Of a DNA stretch of 64,000 bases, positions 49,794 through 58,251 are shown in pieces. The stretch comes from Flavobacteriales bacterium (lineage in GTDB: Bacteria; Bacteroidota; Bacteroidia; Flavobacteriales_F; PHOS-HE28). The position numbers were made by a program, and so were the translations under genes. Under the pieces are notes generated by a model. The model saw only the letters and a list, made by a program, of their open reading frames with translations, did not search any database and was not told the DNA's origin. The DNA is taken from contig JADJOI010000003.1 of NCBI GenBank assembly GCA_016713875.1, positions 2,480,001 through 2,544,000 of the forward strand, given 5' to 3'. Numbering within the stretch: position 1 is the stretch's first letter; each line of letters begins with the position of its first letter.

Positions 49794-52028
49794 ATGCATC
49801 CGTTCAAGAAGAGAGTTCCCTTCATCCTATCGCTGCTGTGGCCGCTCACCGTGGCCGCTCAGGATGCCACGGTCCGCGGCGTCGTTCGCTCCGCGGCGGA
49901 CGGTGGCGTCGTGCCGTATGCCACCGTGGGCTGGTCGGGCACCGTGGTGGCCACCTCCAGCGACAGCTCCGGCCTCTTTACCCTGCCCCTGCCGGCGACC
50001 CTGCCCGCCTCGCTCATCACCCGCCTGGTGGGTTTCGCCACGGATACGGTCCTCGTGCCGGCGATCCCGACCGGGGAGTTGGGCATCACCCTTCGTCCCG
50101 TGGGCCAGTTGAAGGGTGTGGACGTGGTGGAGCGCACCCAGGGGACCACGCTGAGCACCCGGTCGATCCTCAGCCAGGAGCAGCTGGGGGTGAAGGAGCT
50201 GAAGCGTGCGGCCTGCTGTGACCTCAGCGAGAGCTTTGAGACCAACGCCACCGTGGACGTGAGCTTCAGCGATGCCATCAGCGGCACGAAGGTGATCCGG
50301 ATGCTGGGGCTCGACGGGAAGTACGCGCAGCTCAGCGTGGAGAACCTGCCGTTCGTGCGCGGCCTCAGCGCCAGTTCCGGCCTCACGCTGATCCCCGGCA
50401 CCTGGATCCATGCCATCAACGTGAGCAAGGGAGCGGGCACCGCGGTGAACGGGCCCAACGCCATCACCGGGCAGATCGACCTCTGCCTCCTGAACCCGCT
50501 GGACGAGCCTCCGCTCTTCGTGAACCTCTACGGCAACAGCCAGGGCCGCGCGGAGGCCAACGTGCATGCCCGGCAGCGGATCGGTGCGCACGCCGCCAAC
50601 CTGCTGTTGGTGCATGGCAACTGGTTCAATACGGAGATGGACCAGAACCGCGACGGCTTCATGGACATGCCGCGGACGCGGCGCATCAACGTGATGGACC
50701 GCTTCGTGCACGCCCGCGAGGGGCGCATCACCCAAGTGGCCGTGCGCCATGTGGAGGATATCCGCGAAGGGGGCAGCACCTTCAAGCACGTTGAGGGGGA
50801 CCACCCCCAGCACGCCCCCTACGTGGTGGATATCCGCAACGCGATGACCGACCTGCTGGGTAAACATGGCTTCGTGTTCCGCAACGATGCCACACGGAGC
50901 CTGGGCTTCGTCACCGCCTTGCGCCGACACGACATGACCGCACGGTTCGGGGACCGCAGGCACGAGGGATCGCAGCTCAGCGGCTACGTGAGCGGCATCT
51001 ACCAGCAGCTCGCCCGCGGCGGCAAGGACCAGCTGAAAGCGGGGCTGAGCCTGCAGGTGGACGACTTCGAGGAGACCTTCCAGGACAGCAGCTTCGCACG
51101 CAACGAGGTGATGCCCGGGCTGTTCACGGAATACACCCTGCAGGCCGGTGACGTGTCCGTAGTGTCGGGTGTGCGGGCCGACCGCAACAGCTGGTACGGC
51201 ACGGTGGTCAGCCCGCGGCTGCACGCCAAATGGGACATCGGTCCGTTGACGGTGGCGCGCGCCAGCCTGGGCCACGGGTTCCGCAGCACCAACCCCCTGG
51301 TGGAGAACGCGGCCGTGCTGGCCAGCTCGCGGCGGGTGGTGGTGGAGAACGGACCCGGACTGGAGCGGGCGTGGACCTTCGGCGCGGGAGCCCTTCACAA
51401 GGTCAAGTGGATCGGGCGCAAGTGGGCCCTGGGCCTGGACGCGTACCACACCCGGTTCACCGCGCAGCTGGTGGCCGACCTGGACCGGTCGCCGCAATTG
51501 CTCGTGCTCTACATGCTGGACGGACCGAGCTACGCCACGAGCGTGCTGGCCGACGTTCAGGTGGAGCTCTCGCGCACCCTGGACCTCAAACTGAGCTACC
51601 GCTGGTATGATGTGGCCACCACATACGATGGGGTGCTCCGTGAGCGGCCGTTCACCCCGCCGCACCGCGGCCTGGTGGACCTGGCGTGGGAGAGCCCGAA
51701 CGAACGGTGGCGGGCCGACGCCTCGGTGAACCTCTTCAGCAGCTCGCGCATCCCTTGGACGACGGCGAATCCCGAGCCTTACCGCTTTCCGCGCCGATCG
51801 CCCGCCTACGCCACGCTGCATGCCCAGGTCACCTTCATCTGGCGCGCGTGGGAGTTCTACCTCGGCGGCGAGAACCTGACCAGTGCCGGCCAGACACGGC
51901 AGATCATCGCGCCCGAAGATCCCCATGGCCCGTATTTTGACGCCTCGCTGATCTGGGGCCCCACCGTGGGCGCCATGATCTACGGCGGGCTCCGCTACAC
52001 CCTCCGACCCACGAAGAACCCCGCATGA
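49794..52028 (+). CDS. TonB-dependent outer-membrane receptor
   Basis: 744 aa with a signal peptide (cleavage after AAQ, residue 23). Residues 25-100 form a carboxypeptidase regulatory-like domain (VRGVVRSAADGG), 110-230 the plug with FETNATVDVSFSDAISG, and the rest the 22-stranded barrel ending in YGGLRYTLRP. The CC pair in KRAACCDLSESF is notable. Position before an HMA protein suggests copper or another metal as cargo, by inference from context. Overlaps the next gene by 4 bp. Confidence 0.9.
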   Translation: MHPFKKRVPFILSLLWPLTVAAQDATVRGVVRSAADGGVVPYATVGWSGTVVATSSDSSGLFTLPLPATLPASLITRLVGFATDTVLVPAIPTGELGITLRPVGQLKGVDVVERTQGTTLSTRSILSQEQLGVKELKRAACCDLSESFETNATVDVSFSDAISGTKVIRMLGLDGKYAQLSVENLPFVRGLSASSGLTLIPGTWIHAINVSKGAGTAVNGPNAITGQIDLCLLNPLDEPPLFVNLYGNSQGRAEANVHARQRIGAHAANLLLVHGNWFNTEMDQNRDGFMDMPRTRRINVMDRFVHAREGRITQVAVRHVEDIREGGSTFKHVEGDHPQHAPYVVDIRNAMTDLLGKHGFVFRNDATRSLGFVTALRRHDMTARFGDRRHEGSQLSGYVSGIYQQLARGGKDQLKAGLSLQVDDFEETFQDSSFARNEVMPGLFTEYTLQAGDVSVVSGVRADRNSWYGTVVSPRLHAKWDIGPLTVARASLGHGFRSTNPLVENAAVLASSRRVVVENGPGLERAWTFGAGALHKVKWIGRKWALGLDAYHTRFTAQLVADLDRSPQLLVLYMLDGPSYATSVLADVQVELSRTLDLKLSYRWYDVATTYDGVLRERPFTPPHRGLVDLAWESPNERWRADASVNLFSSSRIPWTTANPEPYRFPRRSPAYATLHAQVTFIWRAWEFYLGGENLTSAGQTRQIIAPEDPHGPYFDASLIWGPTVGAMIYGGLRYTLRPTKNPA

Positions 52029-52384
52029 AACACCTCATCACCCTGTTCCTCGCCATCTGCACCACGGTCACCCACGGTCAGCAGGAAGACATGGCGCAGC
52101 TCAACATCGTGAGCAGCACGGTCTGCGACATGTGCGAACGCACCATCGAGGAGAACCTCATCTACGAGAAAGGCGTGCAGAAGGTCGATGTCGACCTGGC
52201 CACCTCCACGGTGCACATCACGTACAAAGCGGAGAAGAACACCCCGGAAGGCCTGCGCGCTGCGCTGGTGAAGCTGGGCTATAGTGCGGACGGCGTGCCG
52301 GGCGACCCCAAGGCCTTCGCGAAGCTGCCCGCCTGCTGCCAGAAGGAAGGCTGCGGAAAGCTCCCGACGGAGCCGAAACCCTGA
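52025..52384 (+). CDS. Exported heavy-metal-associated (HMA) domain protein
   Basis: 119 aa with a signal peptide ending about residue 19. The mature part is an HMA ferredoxin-like fold with the metal-binding CxxC as CDMC at 34-37. The C-terminus adds further cysteines (ACCQKEGC) which could also hold metal. Overlap of 4 bp with the receptor makes cotranslation likely. A copper chaperone or sink is a fair inference; mercury or zinc remain possible. Confidence 0.85.
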   Translation: MKHLITLFLAICTTVTHGQQEDMAQLNIVSSTVCDMCERTIEENLIYEKGVQKVDVDLATSTVHITYKAEKNTPEGLRAALVKLGYSADGVPGDPKAFAKLPACCQKEGCGKLPTEPKP

Positions 52385-52386
52385 CC

Positions 52387-52905
52387 ATGGCACTGATCAA
52401 GCAGGTGCGCGGCCACGGGCCGCGGTTCGGTGAGGGCTGCTTCCTGGCCGAGAACGCCGTGGTGGTGGGCGATGTGGTGATGGGCGACCGCTGCAGCATC
52501 TGGTTCCATGCGGTGGTGCGGGGCGATGTGAACGCGATCCGCATCGGCCACCGGGTGAACGTGCAGGACGGCGCGGTGCTCCACTGCACGTACGAGCGGG
52601 CCGCGCTCACGATCGGCGACGACGTGAGCATCGGCCACCGGGCCATCGTGCACGGCTGCACGGTACATGACAAGGTGCTCATCGGCATGGGCGCCATCGT
52701 GATGGACCACGCAGTGATCGGCAGCGGCAGCGTGATCGCGGCGGGCGCGGTGGTCACACAAGGCACGGTGGTGGAGCCCGGCAGCCTGATGGCCGGCGTG
52801 CCGGCACGGCGCATCGGTCCGGTGAGCCCGGAGCTTTCGAGCGGCGAGATCGAGCGGATCGCCCGCAACTATCAACTGTACGCGAGCTGGTTCACGGAGG
52901 AGTGA
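52387..52905 (+). CDS. Gamma-class carbonic anhydrase-like protein
   Basis: 172 aa, a left-handed beta-helix of hexapeptide repeats (IGDDVSIGHRAIVHGCTVHD, IGMGAIV). Candidate metal ligands are the His of VLHC, GHR and VHGC, in the order known for gamma carbonic anhydrases and the CaiE/PaaY branch. Activity cannot be judged from sequence alone. It begins 2 nt after the HMA gene and overlaps the convergent murI by 14 bp. Confidence 0.85.
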   Translation: MALIKQVRGHGPRFGEGCFLAENAVVVGDVVMGDRCSIWFHAVVRGDVNAIRIGHRVNVQDGAVLHCTYERAALTIGDDVSIGHRAIVHGCTVHDKVLIGMGAIVMDHAVIGSGSVIAAGAVVTQGTVVEPGSLMAGVPARRIGPVSPELSSGEIERIARNYQLYASWFTEE

Positions 52906-53710
52906 GGCGGCCCTCCGTCCATTGCAGTCCGTGGACCGGCCAGGGGCCCATGCCCAGACGATGGAGCATGGTGCGCAGCCGGTCCACCTCGCCGGTGGTG
53001 TACACCTCGATGCCCCCGTCGCCTTCACCGGCGGCGAGATCCGCCTCGGCGAGCACCTGCGCCGACCGGCGCGCGATGGCCGGCGCGGGATCGATCACGC
53101 GGACATCCGGCCCCACGATGCGCTCGATCAGCGGGCGCACGAGCGGGTAGTGCGTGCAACCGAGCACCAGGGCATCGATGCCACGGTCCACCATGGGCTC
53201 CAACCATCCGCGCAGCATGGCCTCGGTGCGCGGGCTGTCCAGCTCGCCGGCCTCGATCTGCCGCACCAGCCCCGGGCAGGCCTGCTGCAGCACAGTGACG
53301 CCTTGCGCGAACCGCTCCACGATGCTGGCGAACACGGCGCCCTGCATGGTGGCCACGGTGGCGATGACCCCGACCACGCCGGTCCGTGTATGCTCCACGG
53401 CGGGCTTCACGGCGGGCTCCATGCCCACGATGGGCACATGCGGCAAGCGCTCGCGCAGGGGCTTCAGCGCAGCGGCGCTGGCGGTGTTGCAGGCGATGAC
53501 CAGCGCCTTGGCGCCACGCTCCAGCAGCCAGTGCGCGATCGCCTCGCTGAAGTCGAGGATCTGCGCGTCGTCCCGGTCACCGTACGGCACGTGGGCCTGG
53601 TCGCCGAAATAGAGCAGGCGCTCCGCGGGGAGCGCCTGCCGGATGGCCTGAGCCACGGTGAGGCCACCGATGCCACTATCGAAAACGCCGATGGGACGGG
53701 GATCCCGCAC
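52892..53710 (-). CDS. murI: Glutamate racemase MurI
   Basis: Makes D-Glu from L-Glu for MurD. The 272-aa enzyme starts with GTG at 53710 and contains FDSGIGGLT at 10-18, the first catalytic Cys in IACNTASA and the second in VLGCTHYPLV, the cofactor-independent Cys pair. It is the last gene of the envelope operon that begins with the CBS protein, 14 nt after the second OmpH gene. Confidence 0.95.
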   Translation of the reverse strand: MRDPRPIGVFDSGIGGLTVAQAIRQALPAERLLYFGDQAHVPYGDRDDAQILDFSEAIAHWLLERGAKALVIACNTASAAALKPLRERLPHVPIVGMEPAVKPAVEHTRTGVVGVIATVATMQGAVFASIVERFAQGVTVLQQACPGLVRQIEAGELDSPRTEAMLRGWLEPMVDRGIDALVLGCTHYPLVRPLIERIVGPDVRVIDPAPAIARRSAQVLAEADLAAGEGDGGIEVYTTGEVDRLRTMLHRLGMGPWPVHGLQWTEGRLTPP

Positions 53711-53714
53711 GGCG

Positions 53715-53722
53715 CGAACTTA
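53715..53722 (-). promoter_or_regulatory. Possible -7 element TAAGTTCG (murI)
   Basis: Minus-strand TAAGTTCG ends 4 nt before the murI GTG. It lies between two operon genes, so it could be an internal promoter or chance. Confidence 0.3.
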
Positions 53723-53724
53723 GG

Positions 53725-54225
53725 CTACTGGATGCCGAGCTTGGCCTTCACCTTGGCCAGGATGTCCTCGCCCTTCTCGTAGTAGAGCACGAAGCCTGCG
53801 CTGGTGTCGAAGATGTAGGTGAAACCGTTCTCGGCCGCCACGTCCTGGATGGCCTTGTTGGTCTTCTCCACCATGGGGCGCAGCAATTCCTCCTCCTGCT
53901 TGGCCAGGTCCTCCTGGGCCTTCTCCTGGGCCTCCGTGATGCGCTTCTCCAGCTCGCCGATCTCGCGGATGGCCATTTCCTTCTCGGTGTTGGTCATGGT
54001 GGCCTCCTTGGCCTGCGCGTCGGTCACCTTCTGCTGGTACTCGGCGCCCATGGCCTTCAGGCGGTCGTCGAGGCTTTTGGCGAAGGCCTGCATCTTGGTC
54101 TCGGCGTCCTTGCGCTCGGGCAGGGTGAGCATCAGGGCCTGGCGGTCGATGTGACCGAGCTTCGCCTGCGCGAAGGCCGGGGCGGCGGTGGCCACCAGGG
54201 CCAGGGAAATCAGAAAGGTCTTCAT
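53725..54225 (-). CDS. Skp/OmpH-family periplasmic chaperone (copy 2)
   Basis: 166 aa from ATG 54225, with a signal peptide ending AFAQ. The mature part is the helical hairpin of Skp: long charged helices with KDAETKMQAFAKSLDDRLKAM and VTDAQAKEATMTNTEKEMAIREIGELEKRI, then a return segment GFTYIFDTSAGFVLYYEKG. An in-frame ATG at 54240 overlaps the upstream stop (ATGA) and would add 5 residues. It is expected to hold unfolded outer-membrane proteins for the BamA encoded upstream. Confidence 0.9.
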   Translation of the reverse strand: MKTFLISLALVATAAPAFAQAKLGHIDRQALMLTLPERKDAETKMQAFAKSLDDRLKAMGAEYQQKVTDAQAKEATMTNTEKEMAIREIGELEKRITEAQEKAQEDLAKQEEELLRPMVEKTNKAIQDVAAENGFTYIFDTSAGFVLYYEKGEDILAKVKAKLGIQ

Positions 54226-54236
54226 GGGTCCGTAGC

Positions 54237-54911
54237 TCATCGTGGGGGTTTGATCGTGTTCTCGCCGCCACCTCGGTCGGGGCTGCTGCCACCGTCGCGT
54301 TGGGGCTGGGCGCCGCCATCCTCGGGCTGGCGCTCGGGTTGATCATCGTCGTCATTGCCGCGCGTGTTCCCGGGCTCGCCTTCCTTGTCGGGGCGGATGC
54401 CGAGCTTGCGCAGCACGCTGTCGCTCTTGTCGTACTTCTCGCTGGCGAAGAGCACATTGTTACCCTTGCTGCCGATGTCGAAGATGGCCACGTAGGTGGT
54501 GCCGGCCACCTCCTTGATGGCTTGATAGATGCGGTCCTGAATGGGCTGGATGAGCTCTTCCCGCTTCTTGAACAGGTCGCCATCGGGCCCGAAGCGCTTC
54601 TTCTGCAGGTCCCTCGCCTCGCGTTCCTTCTTCTCGATGTCCTCGCGGCGGCTCGCCTTCATGTCATCGGTCAACAGGATGGCCTCGGCGTTGTAGGCAT
54701 CGCGCAGCTTGCGGATGGTCTCCCAGCGATCGTCGATCTCCTTCTGCCACTGGGAGCTCAGGCGGTCCAGTTCGCTTTGGGCGCTCTGATAGTCGGGCAT
54801 CTTGCCCAGGATGTACTTCGTGTCCACGAAGGCGATGCGCTGGGCGTGGCTGGTGATCGCCGGCAGCAGCATGCTCAGGACGAGCAGGCGGAGCGGTAGG
54901 AGGCGCTTCAT
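54237..54911 (-). CDS. Skp/OmpH-family periplasmic chaperone (copy 1), acidic tail
   Basis: 224 aa from ATG 54911. Signal peptide ends about SHAQ (residue 24). The Skp-like helices run from about 30 to 165 and end with VAIFDIGSKGNNVLFASEKYD. Unlike the other copy, it has a roughly 45-residue hydrophilic tail rich in Asp, Gln, Gly and Pro (starting near GNDDDDQPE). Sits 28 nt after bamA and directly before the second copy. Confidence 0.88.
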   Translation of the reverse strand: MKRLLPLRLLVLSMLLPAITSHAQRIAFVDTKYILGKMPDYQSAQSELDRLSSQWQKEIDDRWETIRKLRDAYNAEAILLTDDMKASRREDIEKKEREARDLQKKRFGPDGDLFKKREELIQPIQDRIYQAIKEVAGTTYVAIFDIGSKGNNVLFASEKYDKSDSVLRKLGIRPDKEGEPGNTRGNDDDDQPERQPEDGGAQPQRDGGSSPDRGGGENTIKPPR

Positions 54912-54920
54912 GGAAGGCGT

Positions 54921-54928
54921 CGAATTTA
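54921..54928 (-). promoter_or_regulatory. Possible -7 element TAAATTCG (OmpH pair)
   Basis: Minus-strand TAAATTCG ends 9 nt before the ATG at 54911, in the bamA-ompH gap; possibly an internal promoter. Confidence 0.3.
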
Positions 54929-54939
54929 GGCGATCGGGC

Positions 54940-57459
54940 TCAGAGCTCCCCAAGATCGATGCCGATCGTGAAGTGGAACTGGCCCGGGGCCATCGCCGGC
55001 TCGTCGGGCACATCGTCGAAGCGCCAGCCGTAGTCGAGGCCCATGGGGCCGAACATGGGCAGGAAGAGGCGCAGGCCCACGCCGGCCGAGCGATAGAGCT
55101 GGAAGGGGTCGTACCGGTCGAACACGCCCCAGGTGTTACCGGCCTCGGCGAAGGTGAGCATGTAGATGGTGGCCGAGGGGTTCAGGGAGATGGGGAAGCG
55201 CAGTTCGGCGGTGTACTTGTTGATGAGGAAGTTGCCCGTGTTCGGGGCCAGGGAGAGGTCGTCGTAGCCGCGCAGGCCCACGATCTCGCGCCCGTCGAGC
55301 TGGAAGCCGGTGAGGGCGCTGCCACCCAGGTAGAACCGCTCGAAGGGGCTGTTGCCGAGGTTCTTGGAGTAGCGGCCCAGGAAACCGAACCCCGCGCGGG
55401 TCATCAGCACCAGGTCGTGACCGCTCTTGCTGCGCGTGATGCGGGTGAACCACTGGGTGGTGAATTTCCACTTGTGGAACTCGGCCCAGTTGTAACGTTG
55501 GTCCGGCGGCTCGGAGGCGAAGTCGCGGCCCGGCTGGAACCACGAGTACGGCGGGGTGGCCTTCAGGCTCAGGGAGATGTCCGAGCCGCTGCGGGCGAAG
55601 AAGGGCTGGTCCACTGAGTTGCGCGAGAGCTGGATCTGGTAGGCCAGCACGTTGCTCTGGCCGTTGTTGAACGCGAAGAGCTGGTTCCAATTGCGCAGGT
55701 CGTACAGCTGGTAGCTGATGGTCTGTCGCAGCAGGAAGTAATCGTCGGGCCAGGTGAGGCGCTTGCCCAGGCCCACCGAACCGCCGGTGATCAGCAGCGA
55801 TTGGCGCAGGGGGTTGTCCACCCGACCGTCCTCGGTGTCCACGTACTTCCGCTCCCCGTTGCTCTGGGCCGAGTGGAAGGCGGAGATGCTGAGGGCGTTG
55901 GGCTTGCGGCCGCCGAGCCAGGGTTCCACGAAGCTCAGGCTGTAGCTCTGGAAGAACCGGCCGTTGGTCTGGGCCCGCAGGTTCAGGGTCTGTCCATCGC
56001 CGGCGGGCAGGGGCTGCCAGGCTGCGGGCTTGGTGATGTTGCGCAGGCTGAAGTTGGTGAAGGACAGGCCGAGCGAGAGCACCAGGCGGCCCGCCCCCCA
56101 GCCGCCGCTCAGTTCCAGGCGGTCGCTGGGTTTCTCCTCCACGGTGTACTCCAGGTCCACGGTCCCGGTGCGCGCGTCCTGCAGCGGGTTCACACCGAGC
56201 TTCTCGGGATCGAAGTAGCCCAGGTTGGCCAGTTCGCGCTGGGTGCGCAGCACATCGCTGCGGTTGAACAGCTGCCCCGGCTTGGTGCGGATCTCCCGCC
56301 GGATCACGTGCTCGTTGGTCTTCGTATTGCCCTTCACCAGCACGTTGCGGATGCGGTACTGCTTGCCCTCGCGCAGGCGGATGTCCAGGTCGATGCTGTC
56401 GCCGTCGGCCACCTCGATCACCTCGGGGTAGAAGGACAGGTAGCCATCGTCCATGTAGAGGGAACTGACGTCGCGGCCGGTCTGGTTCATGTACATCCGG
56501 CTGTCGAGCACCTTCTTGTTGTACACGTCGCCCCGCTTGATGTTGAGGATGTCCAGCAGCTCCCGGTCGCTGTGTTTGGTGTTGCCGCTGAAGCGCACGT
56601 CGCGGAAGTAGAAGCGACGGCCCTCCTCGAGCTCGATCCTCACCATCAGCCGCCGGTCGTTCACGAACCAGGTGCTGTCGCGCAGGATCGCGGCGTTGCG
56701 ATAGCCCTTCTCGTTGTAGGTGTCCAGCAGGTTCTCCTTGTCCACCCGGTATTCCTTCGCCTGGAACTTGCTTGATGCGAAGGGGTTGTACCACAGGCGA
56801 CGGCGGGTCTTCTTCATCGCCCTGCGCAGCTTGGCGTCCGTGAGGGCCTCGTTGCCGATGAAGTCGACGTCCTTGATCCGCACCCGCTTGCCCTTTTTCA
56901 CGTTGATGATGAGCAGCACGCTGTTCTCCATCAGGGAGTCGGTGCGTTGCTCGATGTCGGCATCGGCCTTCAGGAATCCCTTCTCCACGTAGTACGCGCG
57001 GATCGTGCCGCGGGTGTTGGTGAGGAGACCCTCGTTCACCTGCTGGCCGCGGGTGAGCTCCATGCGTTCGCGCAGCTTGTCCGCATCGCTCTTGGTGACG
57101 CCCTCGAACTTGAACCGCGACAGGCGCGGCATCTCGGTGACCACGATGTTGAGGAAGACGGTGCGTCCGCGGATCTCGGCGGCCTCGACGCGCACATCGC
57201 TGAAGAGCTTCTGCTCCCAGATGTTCCGGACGGCGTCGGCGATGCGCGGACCGGGCAGGGTCACGTTCTGGCCCACCTTCAGCCCGCTGAAGAGCATCAC
57301 GGCGTTGACATCCACGGTGCTGGTGCCCGTGACGGTGATGCCGCCGATCTCCAGCTCGCGGGGCACGGCCGGGTCCATGATGCGCCGCTCGTCCACCTGT
57401 GCCACGGCGGAGAGCCCCAGAAGGACAGGGATCAGGAGCGGAAGGAGCCGATGCTTCAC
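54940..57459 (-). CDS. bamA: Outer-membrane protein assembly factor BamA
   Basis: 839 aa. After the signal peptide (ending near LSAVAQ) come five POTRA domains at about 35-440, with repeated RVKGNTKTNEHVIRREIRT-type motifs, then the 16-stranded Omp85 barrel from about 450. The VRGY/VRGF signature of loop 6 is represented by LRGYDDLSL near residue 735. Barrel-ending FHFTIGIDLGEL is typical. It overlaps uppS by 4 bp and precedes two Skp-like chaperones. BamA is essential for insertion of outer-membrane proteins. Confidence 0.95.
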   Translation of the reverse strand: MKHRLLPLLIPVLLGLSAVAQVDERRIMDPAVPRELEIGGITVTGTSTVDVNAVMLFSGLKVGQNVTLPGPRIADAVRNIWEQKLFSDVRVEAAEIRGRTVFLNIVVTEMPRLSRFKFEGVTKSDADKLRERMELTRGQQVNEGLLTNTRGTIRAYYVEKGFLKADADIEQRTDSLMENSVLLIINVKKGKRVRIKDVDFIGNEALTDAKLRRAMKKTRRRLWYNPFASSKFQAKEYRVDKENLLDTYNEKGYRNAAILRDSTWFVNDRRLMVRIELEEGRRFYFRDVRFSGNTKHSDRELLDILNIKRGDVYNKKVLDSRMYMNQTGRDVSSLYMDDGYLSFYPEVIEVADGDSIDLDIRLREGKQYRIRNVLVKGNTKTNEHVIRREIRTKPGQLFNRSDVLRTQRELANLGYFDPEKLGVNPLQDARTGTVDLEYTVEEKPSDRLELSGGWGAGRLVLSLGLSFTNFSLRNITKPAAWQPLPAGDGQTLNLRAQTNGRFFQSYSLSFVEPWLGGRKPNALSISAFHSAQSNGERKYVDTEDGRVDNPLRQSLLITGGSVGLGKRLTWPDDYFLLRQTISYQLYDLRNWNQLFAFNNGQSNVLAYQIQLSRNSVDQPFFARSGSDISLSLKATPPYSWFQPGRDFASEPPDQRYNWAEFHKWKFTTQWFTRITRSKSGHDLVLMTRAGFGFLGRYSKNLGNSPFERFYLGGSALTGFQLDGREIVGLRGYDDLSLAPNTGNFLINKYTAELRFPISLNPSATIYMLTFAEAGNTWGVFDRYDPFQLYRSAGVGLRLFLPMFGPMGLDYGWRFDDVPDEPAMAPGQFHFTIGIDLGEL

Positions 57460-58202
57460 CGGGGGTTCACCTGTTCACTGATGAGGCCGAAGCGGCGTTC
57501 CCGGGACTGGTAGTCCAGGACGGCCTCGAAGAGGTCCTCCTTGCGGAAATCGGGCCAGAGCACGCTGCTGAAGTAGAGCTCGGCGTAGGCGATCTGCCAG
57601 AGCAGGTAGTTGCTGATGCGCAGCTCACCGCTGGTGCGGATCAGCAGTTCGGGGTCGGGCATGCCGGCGGTGGTGAGGCGGGCCGCCACGGACGTCTCGT
57701 CGATGTCCTCGGCCCGCAGGCGGCCTTCCGCGACCTCACGGGCCAGCCGGCGGGCCATGCGCACCAGCTCCCAGCGGGCGCTGTAGCTCAGGGCGAGGGT
57801 GAGGGTGATGCGGTCGTTGTGGGCGGTGCGGGCCATGGCCTGCTGCAGGATGGCGTGGCAGTCCCCGGGCAGGCTCTCCAGGTCGCCGATGGCATTGAGG
57901 CGCACGCCGTTCTCGTTGAGGCTGTCCACCTCGCTCATCAGCGTGCGCACCAGCAGGTCCATCAGGGCGTCCACCTCGGCCTGGGGACGGTTCCAGTTCT
58001 CGGTGCTGAACGCGTAAAGGGTGAGGTAGCGTATGCCGATCTCGGTGGCGCCCACCAGGGTGTCGCGCACGGCCTTCACCCCGCTGGTGTGGCCCACCAC
58101 ACGGTGCTCGCCCTGGCGCGTGGCCCAGCGGCCGTTGCCATCCATGATGATGGCCACATGGGCGGGCACCCGGGCGGGATCGATGCGGGACTTCAGGTCC
58201 AT
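57456..58202 (-). CDS. uppS: Undecaprenyl diphosphate synthase UppS
   Basis: cis-Prenyltransferase that makes the C55 lipid carrier later used by MraY and MurG. The 248-aa product from ATG 58202 has the conserved IIMDGNGRWA near 19-28 (catalytic Asp21), FSTENWNRP and RTSGELRISNYLLWQ toward the C-terminus. A GTG at 58241 would add 13 residues that are not conserved. It follows the PorG-like gene by 49 nt and overlaps bamA by 4 bp. Confidence 0.95.
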   Translation of the reverse strand: MDLKSRIDPARVPAHVAIIMDGNGRWATRQGEHRVVGHTSGVKAVRDTLVGATEIGIRYLTLYAFSTENWNRPQAEVDALMDLLVRTLMSEVDSLNENGVRLNAIGDLESLPGDCHAILQQAMARTAHNDRITLTLALSYSARWELVRMARRLAREVAEGRLRAEDIDETSVAARLTTAGMPDPELLIRTSGELRISNYLLWQIAYAELYFSSVLWPDFRKEDLFEAVLDYQSRERRFGLISEQVNPR

Positions 58203-58251
58203 GGGCTGCTCCCCTGGCGGGAAGGGCCGCAAAGATCGCACAATGCCCGGA

